Shown: positions 1 to 8,274 of the stretch, one piece after another | Position numbering within the stretch: the first letter of the stretch is position 1 | How the letters are laid out: every line of letters begins with the position of its first letter | From: Slackia isoflavoniconvertens | GTDB lineage: Bacteria > Actinomycetota > Coriobacteriia > Coriobacteriales > Eggerthellaceae | DNA length: 57,222 bases | Assembly (NCBI RefSeq): GCF_003725955.1 | Contig: NZ_QIBZ01000016.1 | Span: forward strand, 1 to 57,222 | Reading direction: 5' to 3' | Notes under the pieces: model-generated | What the model was told of the DNA's origin: nothing | Seen by the model: the letters and a program-made list of their open reading frames with translations, nothing else | The model's database searches: none | Translations under genes and position numbers: made by a program

Positions 1-7
1 ATACGGC

Positions 8-43
8 GAGGGCCGCGCCCCCGGTCCCCGGGGCGCGGCCCTC
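8..43. terminator. Strong GC-rich hairpin at window edge
   Basis: A perfect 14-bp stem (8-21 with 30-43) with an 8-base loop, followed on the plus strand by a short T-containing tract. It probably ends transcription of a gene to the left of the window. There is no long U-run, so the terminator reading is probable, not certain. The stretch 44-265 after it shows nothing I can name. Confidence 0.6.
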
Positions 44-265
44 TTGCTTAAACTGCTCAATTTTTCGTGCTCACGGTGCTCATTTCCCAGTGATCACTCG
101 GACCACTTCTTAGTGAACATCAACATCTAAACCGCACTTGCCCTTCTCACCCAAACCGGACCGACCACTTCGACCGCCCTGGCCAGAATCAGCCTTGCGC
201 GCCGGACCGTATCGGCCTGCACTGGTTCGCAGCAGCCAATAATCGCCCGCGCCAATGAAGCACTT

Positions 266-1453
266 CTAACCCGACACCGGCGAAACCCTTTCATTCAACT
301 CCGATGAATCGCTCGCTCCCATGGTCGGCAAAAGGCCCATATCCGAAGACACGATTCCAAGCTCTCGCCAAAGCCTCTCTTGTTTGAGGCGGAAATCGCC
401 TGGCAGGCGCACCCTTTTCCCGATGATTCGCGCAAAGCCTTGCGCCGCCTCGTCAAACAACGAAGCCCGACGCAGATGCTCGGCGGTCAAATTGACGCTC
501 GTAACATCCATGGATTCAAGCGCTATGCGTCGCATCGAGTCGTTCGCAAGCAGGCGCTCCGCGGAGTGGAACTCCGCGCTGTCGTATTCAACATCGAGTC
601 GCGCGGCAGGCCAATACAAATCACAGCGCAGCGACGAGCGCCCCGTCGCGGCCACATTTTTCGAAAGCGGCATTTCCGCATTCATTGTGGGGTGCGGCAA
701 ACCATAGCCGCCGAGCGAATAGGGAAGGCACAATAGCATGGCAAGCTCGCTTTCGCGCGGCGAAGCAGAGCCGGCAAGAATGCAGGGAAGTGCTCGACGA
801 GCTTTCTTCACGCCTTTGAACTGGGGGGACTTCTCGACGAATGACGCAAGGGCACTGGGAGAAGTGAGCGGGGTCGCATCGTATCGAGCTAATCCGAAGG
901 TTGAAGCGCGGCGGTACGTTCCGCAAAGTTCAAAGCCGAGCGCTATGAGCCGTTCAAGGGAGAGCACGCTTGCCATTTCGCAAAACGCCATTTCCGGCGT
1001 ACTCACGTACAGGCCGTCTTCGATTCGCATAAACGACCGCGGATGAAACGGCCCTTTGCGAACCGAGGTTTCGATTCCGCCTCCCGCGCGTCGAAGGCGT
1101 GCGTGCGCTACGGTCGTGTGAATCAGCGACTCATCCGAAAAGAAGCGATCCCTTACGGCTGGCGCGAGCTCAGGCGCGACAGCCGATTCGAGGAATTTGA
1201 CGGCAGCTTTTGTATCGCGCTCCAGCGTGCGACGATAATCCCGCGCACCCTGGAACGCGAAAGACACGCTTTGGCTGGCAGCAGTTACGCCCTGGCTGGC
1301 GGCCGGCATGTTCGGCGTGACATGAATGCGTTGGTCGGGAGACATGCCTCGGTTAACGGGCGCGTTCCAATCAACGCGCGCGCAACAGTTACCGCCGGCG
1401 ACAACGCTGTCCCAGACGCGCAGAGCACTTTGCTTTCCGAGCACAACAGCCAT
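266..1453 (-). CDS. AbiEi-like protein with DUF559/Vsr-type nuclease-fold C-terminus
   Basis: A 395-residue protein read from the ATG at 1453. The open frame runs upstream to 1633, but that extension is made of short Arg/Ser/Pro repeats, so the internal start is preferred. The middle part has the pattern 'VSTPEMAFCEMAS' followed by 'LGFELCGTYR', which I recognise from AbiEi-like proteins common in Coriobacteriia. Near the C-terminus 'LDVEYDSAEFH' fits the D/E-x-D...H core of DUF559/Vsr-like PD-(D/E)XK folds. The role is unknown; relation to type IV toxin-antitoxin antitoxins is inferred from the family, and no partner toxin gene lies beside it. It is the last minus-strand gene before the window edge. 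Confidence 0.65.
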   Translation of the reverse strand: MAVVLGKQSALRVWDSVVAGGNCCARVDWNAPVNRGMSPDQRIHVTPNMPAASQGVTAASQSVSFAFQGARDYRRTLERDTKAAVKFLESAVAPELAPAVRDRFFSDESLIHTTVAHARLRRAGGGIETSVRKGPFHPRSFMRIEDGLYVSTPEMAFCEMASVLSLERLIALGFELCGTYRRASTFGLARYDATPLTSPSALASFVEKSPQFKGVKKARRALPCILAGSASPRESELAMLLCLPYSLGGYGLPHPTMNAEMPLSKNVAATGRSSLRCDLYWPAARLDVEYDSAEFHSAERLLANDSMRRIALESMDVTSVNLTAEHLRRASLFDEAAQGFARIIGKRVRLPGDFRLKQERLWRELGIVSSDMGLLPTMGASDSSELNERVSPVSG

Positions 1454-1521
1454 GGCGGCCTCTTCCTCCGGCGATTTCGTAATGCACCAGATGCAGCTTC
1501 GGCGACAACGACGTTTCTGCG

Positions 1522-1632
1522 ATGGCGACGTCTTCCGAAATAGTGGCGTCGTCTTCCATAATGGCGACGTCTTCCGTGATGGCGACATCTTCCGCGATGA
1601 CGGCATCTTCCGTAATGCCGGCGTCTTCCGCA
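1522..1632. repeat. 18-bp tandem repeat, six units
   Basis: Five 18-bp units of the form ATGGCGACGTCTTCCGTG and one 21-bp unit stand head to tail (1522-1539, 1540-1560, 1561-1578, 1579-1596, 1597-1614, 1615-1632). The unit length is a multiple of three and the array is open in the frame of the neighbouring minus-strand gene, so it can be read as an R-K-x-S/T-P-x N-terminal extension of that protein. It lies 5' of the preferred start, so it may equally be upstream regulatory DNA. Confidence 0.75.
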
Positions 1633-1662
1633 TCTAGGGATTATGCGATGCACTCTATCATG

Positions 1663-1861
1663 AACGTGTCCGTTTCTTTCCCGTTTTGGCACAAATTTGC
1701 GGTTGTGAACGATGGATTTTTCGGAATGCAAAAAAGAGCTCTACAAAAGACCAGGTCAGAAGCATGGCGATTCTCAAAGCGTTCAGAAAAGCCCTTCAGC
1801 GTGACGAAAAATCGTTCACAACCGCAAATTTGTGCCAGAATCACCAAAATCGGGACACGTT
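1663..1861. repeat. Inverted-repeat element (MITE-like), about 200 bp
   Basis: Two 27-bp arms, 1687-1713 and 1811-1837, are perfect reverse complements (core word GGCACAAATTTGCGGTTGTG). Farther out, a 9-bp match (AACGTGTCC at 1663-1671, GGACACGTT at 1853-1861) sits at the same 15-base distance from both arms, so the symmetry extends to about 51 bp per side. An 8-bp ATTTTTCG word continues inward on both arms, with a 4-base offset. The 97-base centre has no convincing gene. It could be a miniature inverted-repeat element, an intergenic hairpin family or the relic of a small transposon. No target duplication is evident. The rest of 1641-2093 holds no supported gene. Confidence 0.6.
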
Positions 1862-2093
1862 TTCGGCGAGACCGAGACGCGATCTTCGAAAACCCGCTCG
1901 CCGCCCGCTCCTAATGCACGCTTAGAGCGACGCCGCGAAATCTGCGCGATCCAAGCGAAAATGGCGCACCCCCAAAATAATTGGAAGCCCCGACTAAAAG
2001 AGGAGTACCTAATCGTCCGCTTGAAAGCTCGCATGGATGGGCAGAGCAGCATCAGCGCCAAAAACACTGCAAACCTACGGCTTCGTTGCGCCT

Positions 2094-2615
2094 TCATCGG
2101 AAAATGACCCATTTGCACAGGCAGAAGCCCCAGATACCCTGCATCGCCATGGTGATGAATTTGCCGACCATCTCAGGACAACCGAACGACACAGCCGCCC
2201 AGCCTATGAACCAGGTGCCGAACAGGAAGTTCCAAACGTACAGGGCGACAAACAGCGCCACGCTGCGCCAGAAGTTGTTCGACGCTTTGAACGTGATGTT
2301 GCGGTTCATAAGGAAATTGAACGAGCCGGAACACGCGACGGCGATGCCGTTCGCGACGCCCGTCGGCAGCGCGAGCTGGGCCAGGGCAAACACGCCGAAC
2401 TCGACGAATGTCTGCACAATAGACACGCCGTAATACATGAACGCCTGACGAATGCCCCGAGCGAGAGGCGACTGGTCTGCCAGCCTTTCGGCGGTTTTAG
2501 TCTTGTCCTCGAAAGCCGCATCCTCGGATATCTCGACCCGTTCCTCGGCGAAAGGACCTCGCCCCTCGACAGCGCCGAGCTGCCCCTCTGAAATATATGT
2601 TCTCACGTTTTCCAT
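2094..2615 (-). CDS. GtrA-like membrane protein
   Basis: A 173-residue protein from the ATG at 2615. After a charged N-terminus of about 50 residues come four predicted membrane helices in the GtrA arrangement, beginning 'GIRQAFMYYGVSIVQ' and ending in the typical basic tail 'CKWVIFR'. The 'FNFLMNRNITF' segment between helices 2 and 3 is the usual GtrA signature. GtrA-type proteins are thought to help move lipid-linked sugars across the membrane for cell-surface glycosylation. No glycosyltransferase lies next to it here, so the substrate cannot be named. A longer open frame upstream (to 2741) looks non-coding. The N-terminus is longer than usual for the family (120-150 residues). Confidence 0.8.
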   Translation of the reverse strand: MENVRTYISEGQLGAVEGRGPFAEERVEISEDAAFEDKTKTAERLADQSPLARGIRQAFMYYGVSIVQTFVEFGVFALAQLALPTGVANGIAVACSGSFNFLMNRNITFKASNNFWRSVALFVALYVWNFLFGTWFIGWAAVSFGCPEMVGKFITMAMQGIWGFCLCKWVIFR

Positions 2616-3000
2616 GAGCGCGATTCTAAAACCCACGCACGCCCCGCACCAGAACGTTACCCTTTCGTTGCGGTCGAGGCAAAAGCGTCGCGAACACGCA
2701 AGATCAGTAAGATCTACGACTTGCGCAAATGCGGACGCCACTTCATGCTGAATCCTGTGGCGAAAACCCCAACGTTAACCCACGCTCGACGTATTCAAGT
2801 AATGCAAACAACGCAGTCCACGGGCATGCGACCGTTGATTGTCTGAACCCCAGGGGGCCTGGCGCCCAAAACGCCGAAGATGACGTAACGTCATATCTCG
2901 GAGCTTGAAATGGGCAAAAACCGCGGCGGCATCACATTACTTTGGCCGCAAAGCCGCGCCGCACGCAAACCGATTGCCGCACACAAAAACAGGGGGAAAC
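2616..3000. other. Intergenic region between gtrA-like gene and merR
   Basis: Divergent intergenic stretch of 385 bases. It contains the palindrome at 2880-2894 listed separately and a GC-rich run near 2850-2875 with partial dyad symmetry. I see no further gene and no confident -35/-10 pair. Confidence 0.4.
2880..2894. promoter_or_regulatory. Candidate operator palindrome upstream of merR
   Basis: ATGACGTAACGTCAT is a perfect palindrome with 7-bp arms around one base, 106 bases before the MerR start. A closely related palindrome (11 of 15 positions identical, shared core GACGTARCGTC) lies before the radical SAM gene at 3794-3808. Sharing by the regulator gene and the next operon suggests binding by the MerR protein, though MerR sites usually sit in a long -35/-10 spacer and I cannot place that promoter. 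Confidence 0.5.
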
Positions 3001-3762
3001 ATGGGCGAACAAGGCACTCGAGGCCTCATGACGGTAGGCGAGTTGGCATCGCGCGTGGGCGTGACCGTGCGCACCATTCAATACTACGACCAGCGCGGAT
3101 TGCTTCATCCCACATGCAAAGGCGAGCAAAACCTGCGCCTGTACTCGCCAGCCGACGAGGAACGCCTCAACCGAATAATCACCTTGAAGTACCTGGGCTT
3201 TTCGCTCTCGCAAATTCAGGAAGGCGAGGGAAGCGACTCGCTGGCAGAATTGACGGACGCACTCGCGCACCGCGAGGCCGAACTTGAGCGCGAAAGCGCG
3301 AAAATCCTACGAGACATGAACGTCGTGCAGGGGCTGCGCGCCCACCTTGCAAACCGCGACCAGGCGAACTGGAGCGAGCTCGCCGCCACCGTGGGCGTCG
3401 CGCAAGACCGCGAAGACATGCTCTGGTCGGCCATCACCGGCGAGGCGCTTGAGGAATGCCCCATTCCCGAGCTTTCACGCGAAGAAGTAATCTGCTGGCA
3501 CCAACTCATGGGCGACACCATCGAGGCCATGCACGACGGCGTTTTAGTCACCGACGACCGCGCGAAGGCGTTGGCCATTCGCTTCTCCAGCTTAGGCGGC
3601 ATGCCCCATGCTCTTGCCGGATTGAAGCGCCTCGCGTGCCAGCGCAGCTCGGGGCCCAAGCAATACGGCCGCGACTTTTACGCCGGCATTCAACGCCGTA
3701 CGCTCAGCTTCCTGCAAGACGCGCTCGATTGCTCCCACGCCAACGCCAATACGCAGGCGTAA
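3001..3762 (+). CDS. MerR-family transcriptional regulator
   Basis: A 253-residue protein starting at the ATG at 3001, chosen because AGGGGG lies just upstream; a longer open frame from 2905 lacks such a site. The first 75 residues form a MerR winged-helix domain ('MTVGELASRVGVTVRTIQYYDQRGL' region, then 'LRLYSPADEERLNRIITLKYLGFSLSQI'). A dimerisation helix follows, then a C-terminal domain of about 150 residues that I do not recognise. It has no cysteine cluster typical of metal-sensing MerR proteins and could bind an organic ligand. It is 91 bases upstream of, and co-directional with, the radical SAM/ABC-transporter operon and probably controls it. Confidence 0.85.
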   Translation: MGEQGTRGLMTVGELASRVGVTVRTIQYYDQRGLLHPTCKGEQNLRLYSPADEERLNRIITLKYLGFSLSQIQEGEGSDSLAELTDALAHREAELERESAKILRDMNVVQGLRAHLANRDQANWSELAATVGVAQDREDMLWSAITGEALEECPIPELSREEVICWHQLMGDTIEAMHDGVLVTDDRAKALAIRFSSLGGMPHALAGLKRLACQRSSGPKQYGRDFYAGIQRRTLSFLQDALDCSHANANTQA

Positions 3763-3793
3763 CGACACGTTTACGTCAAACGCAGTATTGGCC

Positions 3794-3808
3794 ACGACGT
3801 AGCGTCGC
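3794..3808. promoter_or_regulatory. Second copy of the merR-region palindrome
   Basis: ACGACGTAGCGTCGC sits in the 91-base gap between merR and the radical SAM gene. It matches the palindrome at 2880-2894 in 11 of 15 positions, including an 11-base core GACGTARCGTC. It is the most likely control site of the downstream operon, inferred from the duplication alone. Confidence 0.45.
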
Positions 3809-3853
3809 CGCCTATCGTCATTCCCCGTCACAATTTCAATCAAAGGGGGAACA

Positions 3854-4873
3854 ATGATCGTATCGTGGATGACCACGAACCGATGCAACCTGAAGTGCGC
3901 CCATTGCTACCAAGACGCAGACGAATGCGATAGCAGGGAGCTTTCAACCGAAGAAGCGCGCACGATGATCTCGCAAATCGCACGCGCTGGCTTCAAAATC
4001 ATGATTTTCAGCGGCGGCGAGCCGCTTATGCGCGACGACATTTTCGACCTGGTCGCGCACGCGGCGTCGTGCGGCCTGCGCCCGGTGTTCGGCAGCAACG
4101 GCACGCTCATCACGCCCGAAATCGCGCGCAAGCTCAAAGAGGCGGGCGCCTGCGCCATGGGCATTAGCATCGACAGCCTCGACGCCGAAAAGCACGACAT
4201 CTTCCGCGGAGTGCCCGGCGCCCACGCGGCCACGCTTGCGGGCATCGAAGCATGCAAAAGCGTCGGCCTGCCGTTCCAGATCCACACCACCGTGGTCGAC
4301 AGAAACCGCAACGAGATTTGCGACATCACGCGATTCGCGAAAGAACTCGGCGCGATGAACCATTCGGTCTTCTTCCTGGTGCCCGTCGGCCGCGGCAAAG
4401 ACATCTCCGATGAAAGCATCGACGTCGAGCAAAACGAGCAGTTGCTCGCCGACATCCTGCGCGCCGGCCGCGACGCAGGCATCGAGGTGAAGCCCACGTG
4501 CGCGCCGCAGTTCATGCGCATTGCAGAACAAATCGGCGTGCAAACGCGTTACACGCGCGGCTGCCTGGCGGGCCTGACCTATTGCGTCGTGGGCAGCGAA
4601 GGCATTGTGCGCGCATGCGCATACATGACTGAAGACGCCGGCGACGTGCGCAAACAGCCCTTCGACGAAATCTGGCGCGAAAGCCCCGTATTCCAGAAAC
4701 TGCGCACGCAGGCATACAAGGGCGCATGCGGAACCTGCGACTACAAAGGCGTATGCGGCGGCTGTCGCGCCCGCGCCGCGTACTACCACGACGGCGACAT
4801 CTTGGGCCAAGACAACTACTGCGCCTGGAGCCGAAAGAACGCGCAGCAAGCCGCGGCCAGCGAACGCCAATAG
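3854..4873 (+). CDS. Radical SAM/SPASM protein, AhbD/NirJ-like
   Basis: A 339-residue enzyme starting at ATG 3854 behind AAAGGGGG. The radical SAM cluster motif C11-x3-C15-x2-C18 ('RCNLKCAHCYQ') is at the very N-terminus, followed by the SAM-binding 'SGGEPL' motif. The C-terminal third carries a SPASM-like set of cysteines (237, 244, then 292, 295, 301, 304 and 323), with 'CDYKGVCGGCRARA', a signature I know from the AhbD/NirJ haem-modifying branch and related peptide-modifying enzymes. The substrate is not evident. It heads an operon with a FecB/C/D-type importer, so a tetrapyrrole or other iron/cobalt chelate is a reasonable guess. No small precursor peptide gene is visible beside it. Confidence 0.8.
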   Translation: MIVSWMTTNRCNLKCAHCYQDADECDSRELSTEEARTMISQIARAGFKIMIFSGGEPLMRDDIFDLVAHAASCGLRPVFGSNGTLITPEIARKLKEAGACAMGISIDSLDAEKHDIFRGVPGAHAATLAGIEACKSVGLPFQIHTTVVDRNRNEICDITRFAKELGAMNHSVFFLVPVGRGKDISDESIDVEQNEQLLADILRAGRDAGIEVKPTCAPQFMRIAEQIGVQTRYTRGCLAGLTYCVVGSEGIVRACAYMTEDAGDVRKQPFDEIWRESPVFQKLRTQAYKGACGTCDYKGVCGGCRARAAYYHDGDILGQDNYCAWSRKNAQQAAASERQ

Positions 4874-4903
4874 CGCCACCGAACATAACAAAAGGAGCAT
4901 ACG

Positions 4904-5896
4904 ATGAAGAAAATCGCGCAAGGCACGATTGCGATTTCCTGCGCGCTCGCCATGGGCGTGGGCGCGTTTTCCCTGGCAGGCTGCTCGTCGCAGACCGATT
5001 CGAACGCGTCTGACAACGCGCAAGCGACCGCTTCCGCCTCGCAGGAATCCTATACGTTCACCGACGATCTGGGCCGCGAGGTAACCGTCGCCTCGCACAA
5101 CCGCGTGGTTGCCGGCATGGGCAGCTTCGCGAACATCTGGGAGCTGGCCGGCGGCACGCTGGTAGGCGCTTCCGACGACGCGTTTTCCGATTACGGCATC
5201 ACCTCCGACGCGCAGAAAATCGGCGATTTCTCTTCGCTTAACGCCGAATCGATCATCGCGCTGAACCCCGACTTCGTGATTCTCACGGGATCGAACTCGG
5301 GTCGCGGCGGCGGCGTTGCGCAAACCGAGCTCGCCGACACGCTCACCGCGGCGAACATCCCCGTTGCCTACTTCAAGGTGTCCACGTTCGACGACTACCT
5401 GCGCATGCTGCGCACGTGCTGCGACATCACGGGCAACGAGCAGGCATTTGCGGAAAACGGCCAGGCGCCGGCAGATAAAATCGAAGAGATTCGCGCGAAG
5501 ACCGAAGGCAAACAAGCCGGCAGCGCGGTAGTGCTCACCACGTACTCGGGCGGCACGCGCGTGCAGTCGTCCTCCACGCAAACGGGCGTCATGCTTTCCG
5601 AACTGGGTGCGGAAAATATCGCTGACTCCAACAAGGGCCTGCTTTCCGACTACAGTCTTGAAGCCCTGATCGAGGCCAACCCGACGACAATCTTCCTGCT
5701 TCCGATGGGCGACACCGACGAGGCGGCGCAGCAGGCACTCGAAGATCAAACGACAGCCAACCCCGCATGGGCGCAGCTTGATGCCGTGAAGAACAACCGC
5801 GTGATCACGCTCGACCCGAAGCTGTTCCAGTACAAGCCCAACAACAATTGGGACCAGGCGTATCAGTTCCTCTACGACGCGCTGTATAGCGAATAG
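4904..5896 (+). CDS. ABC transporter substrate-binding lipoprotein (FecB/BtuF type)
   Basis: A 330-residue exported lipoprotein. The N-terminus has a basic start, a hydrophobic core and a lipobox 'LAGC' with the lipidated cysteine near residue 27. The mature part starts with a flexible Ser/Ala/Gln linker, then the class III binding-protein opening 'YTFTDDLGREVTV', and ends with 'NNRVITLDPKLFQYKPNNNWDQAYQFLYDAL'-type sequence usual for haem, siderophore or cobalamin binding proteins. It should sit on the outer face of the membrane and deliver its ligand to the permease encoded next. The 30-base gap after the radical SAM gene contains AAAGGAG before the ATG, consistent with one operon. The ligand cannot be read from sequence. 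Confidence 0.85.
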   Translation: MKKIAQGTIAISCALAMGVGAFSLAGCSSQTDSNASDNAQATASASQESYTFTDDLGREVTVASHNRVVAGMGSFANIWELAGGTLVGASDDAFSDYGITSDAQKIGDFSSLNAESIIALNPDFVILTGSNSGRGGGVAQTELADTLTAANIPVAYFKVSTFDDYLRMLRTCCDITGNEQAFAENGQAPADKIEEIRAKTEGKQAGSAVVLTTYSGGTRVQSSSTQTGVMLSELGAENIADSNKGLLSDYSLEALIEANPTTIFLLPMGDTDEAAQQALEDQTTANPAWAQLDAVKNNRVITLDPKLFQYKPNNNWDQAYQFLYDALYSE

Positions 5897-5904
5897 GCCG
5901 ACCG

Positions 5905-6945
5905 GTGCGCAATAACCAAACAACCAACGCGGCGGCCCCGAAGCACGAGGGCCGCCGTTTTCGGGCGATGTTCCTGCTGTCACTGGTGGCGTTGGCCGCC
6001 GTGATGTTCGCTAGCCTGTCGTTGGGCTCTTCCACCATCGGCGCGACCGACGTGGCGGCATTCGTGGCGGGCAACGCATCCGACATGGCAAACAACGTGC
6101 TGGCGAACGTGCGCGTGCCGCGCGTGCTGGGCGGCGTGCTGGCCGGTGCCGCGCTGGCCGAAGCGGGCGCGCTCATCCAGGCGACACTCAACAACCCCCT
6201 GGCCAGCCCAAACATCATCGGCGTGAATGCCGGGTCGGGCCTGTTCGTGCTGTTGTTCGCCTGCGTCGCTCCTCATGCGCTAGGCATATCGGCGGCAGCG
6301 GCGTTTTTAGGCGCACTCGCCTCGGCGCTGCTCGTGTTCTTCGTGTCGGCGTACGCAGGCGCCTCGCGCTTGACTATCGTGCTCGCAGGCATGGCGCTCA
6401 CAGCGATTTTCACGGCAGGCATGAACACCGTTCTTATTTTCAACCCCGATGCGTACGTGAATTCGTCGGGCTTTTTGGTGGGAAGCCTCTCGGGCGTCAT
6501 GGTGTCAGAACTTGCCATACCTGGAATCATGATCTGCGCAGGGCTGATTCTAGCCATGGGACAGGGAACGCGCCTGAACATTCTGTCACTCGGCGATGAG
6601 GGGGCACACGCGCTGGGTCTGAACGTGAATTGCACGCGGCTTGCGTTGCTTTCGCTCGCAGCGTTGCTGGCGGGCGCGGCGGTGTGCTTCTCGGGGCTCA
6701 TCGGCTTCGTGGGTCTCATCGTTCCGCACGTGGTGCGCTATGTCGCAGGACACGACAACCGACGCGTGCTGGCGCTCTCGCCAATCATGGGCGCCACTCT
6801 GGTATGCGCGTGCGACACCATCGCGCGCACGCTGTTCGCGCCGTTCGAGATTCCCGTGGGCATTTGCATGGCGCTCGTTGGAGGCCCGTTCTTCATCTAT
6901 TTGATTCTTCGTTCGCGGAAAGGGGAGGTCGATGGGCGAGCTTGA
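5905..6945 (+). CDS. ABC transporter permease (FecCD/BtuC family)
   Basis: A 346-residue polytopic membrane protein with about ten predicted helices and the family motifs 'RVPRVLGGVLAGAALAEAGALIQATLNNPLASP' (split over residues 65-100) and 'GLIGFVGLIVPHVVR' near the C-terminus. It forms the homodimeric channel of an iron-chelate, haem or vitamin B12 importer. Translation starts at a GTG only 8 bases after the binding-protein stop. Its end overlaps the ATPase gene by 14 bases, showing tight coupling. Confidence 0.9.
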   Translation: MRNNQTTNAAAPKHEGRRFRAMFLLSLVALAAVMFASLSLGSSTIGATDVAAFVAGNASDMANNVLANVRVPRVLGGVLAGAALAEAGALIQATLNNPLASPNIIGVNAGSGLFVLLFACVAPHALGISAAAAFLGALASALLVFFVSAYAGASRLTIVLAGMALTAIFTAGMNTVLIFNPDAYVNSSGFLVGSLSGVMVSELAIPGIMICAGLILAMGQGTRLNILSLGDEGAHALGLNVNCTRLALLSLAALLAGAAVCFSGLIGFVGLIVPHVVRYVAGHDNRRVLALSPIMGATLVCACDTIARTLFAPFEIPVGICMALVGGPFFIYLILRSRKGEVDGRA

Positions 6946-7708
6946 TTTCGAGAACGTCGTATTTGGATACGGCGGAAATACCCTGTTCAACGACTTTTCC
7001 GCATCTTTCGCGAAAGAGCAGATCAGCTGCATCGTTGGACCGAACGGGTGCGGAAAATCAACGCTCGCGAAACTCGCCATGGGGCTTATAAAGCCCGCTT
7101 CGGGTCGCGTGCTTATTCAAGGGCGCGACGTCGCGTCGTTGAATCCGCGCGAGAGGGCGCGGCGATTGGGCGTGCTCGTGCAGCAGCAAGAAGTGCCCAT
7201 GATGACGGTGCGCGAGCTAGCGGCGTGCGGAAGGTTTCCGCATCACGGGCCGCTATCTCGGCTTGACGAGACCGATGCGCAATGCATTGACGAGACGCTT
7301 TCTCTTGCAGGCGTCTACGATTTACGCGACCGACCGTTGCGAAGCCTATCGGGCGGGCAGCGGCAACGGGCGCGCATGGCGATGGTGCTGGCGCAGGACA
7401 CACCCGTCGTGTTGCTCGACGAGCCCACATCGTTCATGGATGCGGCGGCGTGTTTCGACATGATGCGCCTCGTTCGCCGAGTGCGCGAGCGAGGCAAAAC
7501 GGTTATCGCGGTAATCCATGATTTGAACTTGGCGCTTTCGGTGGCCGATGCCGTATTCGTGATGGAACGCGGGCGTTTGGCAGCGCAAGGCGCACCCGGC
7601 GAAGCGGCCGTGCAGAGTGCAATCGAGCAATCATTCGGCGTGCGCCTCGAGCACGTCGAAACGCCGAGCGGCGTTGCATGGGTACCGTTCGAGCGAGAAG
7701 ATGCCTAA
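6932..7708 (+). CDS. ABC transporter ATP-binding protein (FecE/BtuD type)
   Basis: A 258-residue ATPase with all cassette motifs: Walker A 'GPNGCGKST', Q-loop in 'VLVQQQEVP', signature 'LSGGQRQRARMA', Walker B 'VVLLDEPTS' and the H-loop 'VIHDLN'. It powers the importer formed with the preceding permease and lipoprotein. The start overlaps the permease gene by 14 bases with an AAAGGGGAGG-type site inside the permease coding region. It is the last gene of the merR-controlled operon; the next gene on the right is on the opposite strand. Confidence 0.92.
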   Translation: MGELDFENVVFGYGGNTLFNDFSASFAKEQISCIVGPNGCGKSTLAKLAMGLIKPASGRVLIQGRDVASLNPRERARRLGVLVQQQEVPMMTVRELAACGRFPHHGPLSRLDETDAQCIDETLSLAGVYDLRDRPLRSLSGGQRQRARMAMVLAQDTPVVLLDEPTSFMDAAACFDMMRLVRRVRERGKTVIAVIHDLNLALSVADAVFVMERGRLAAQGAPGEAAVQSAIEQSFGVRLEHVETPSGVAWVPFEREDA

Positions 7709-7774
7709 CAGCGCTTCGCTCGGCGAAAATTCATGCAGCGCCGCGTGCCGCGCTATTCCGTCGTTAATTTCGCC

Positions 7775-8141
7775 TTAGCGGGCAGGCAGAATCTCAATCC
7801 ACTGACCCTCGGGGTCGGCAATGAAATAAAGGCCCATGCGAGGGTTCTCGCGAATAATGCAGCCCATCTTTTCATGAAGCTCGTGGGCGGCGTCAAAGTC
7901 GTCCACGACGAAGGCGATATGGGTGTCTATGCCACCATTCTCGTAGGACTCAACGCGTCCACGATTCCAGGTGAGCTCGATTTCGAAAGGCACGCCGTCG
8001 TTGCCCATGAACGTATTGGTCCACGAGCCATCTTCGGGGCCCGCCGCGCAGCACCTTCATGCCAAGGGCTTCCTCGTAGAACTTGATGGTTGCTTCCTTA
8101 TCGAGCACGTGGGTGCAGCGGTGAACGAACTTCGCTTTCAT
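7775..8141 (-). pseudogene. Glyoxalase I-like gene broken by a frameshift
   Basis: Two minus-strand frames encode consecutive parts of one VOC/lactoylglutathione-lyase protein. The N-terminal part starts at ATG 8141 behind AAGGAG ('KFVHRCTHVLDKEATIKFYEEALGM' region). The C-terminal part runs to 7775 and contains 'EIELTWN', 'DTHIAFVVDD' and 'WIEILPAR'. The frames join at the GGGGCCC run at 8036-8043; removing one C on the coding strand restores 'PEDGSWTNTFMGND'. All four expected metal ligands (His, Glu, His, Glu) are then present in a protein of about 120 residues. Either the gene is recently inactivated or a single-base sequencing error in the homopolymer is present. Confidence 0.75.
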
Positions 8142-8274
8142 GCATTGTCTCCTTACAAGTCGAATGGTTGCCTTTCGCACTTCATGTAGCGCCAGCCGTT
8201 TGCAAAAGCGGGCGAACACCCGCATAATTAGGACGCTATTCCGCATCGAACCCGTATCACTTAAGGGAAAACGC

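Noticed and set aside
3944..5983. 679-codon minus-strand open frame
   Set aside because: Antisense to the radical SAM and binding-protein genes, which have unmistakable motifs; no domain in the antisense product.
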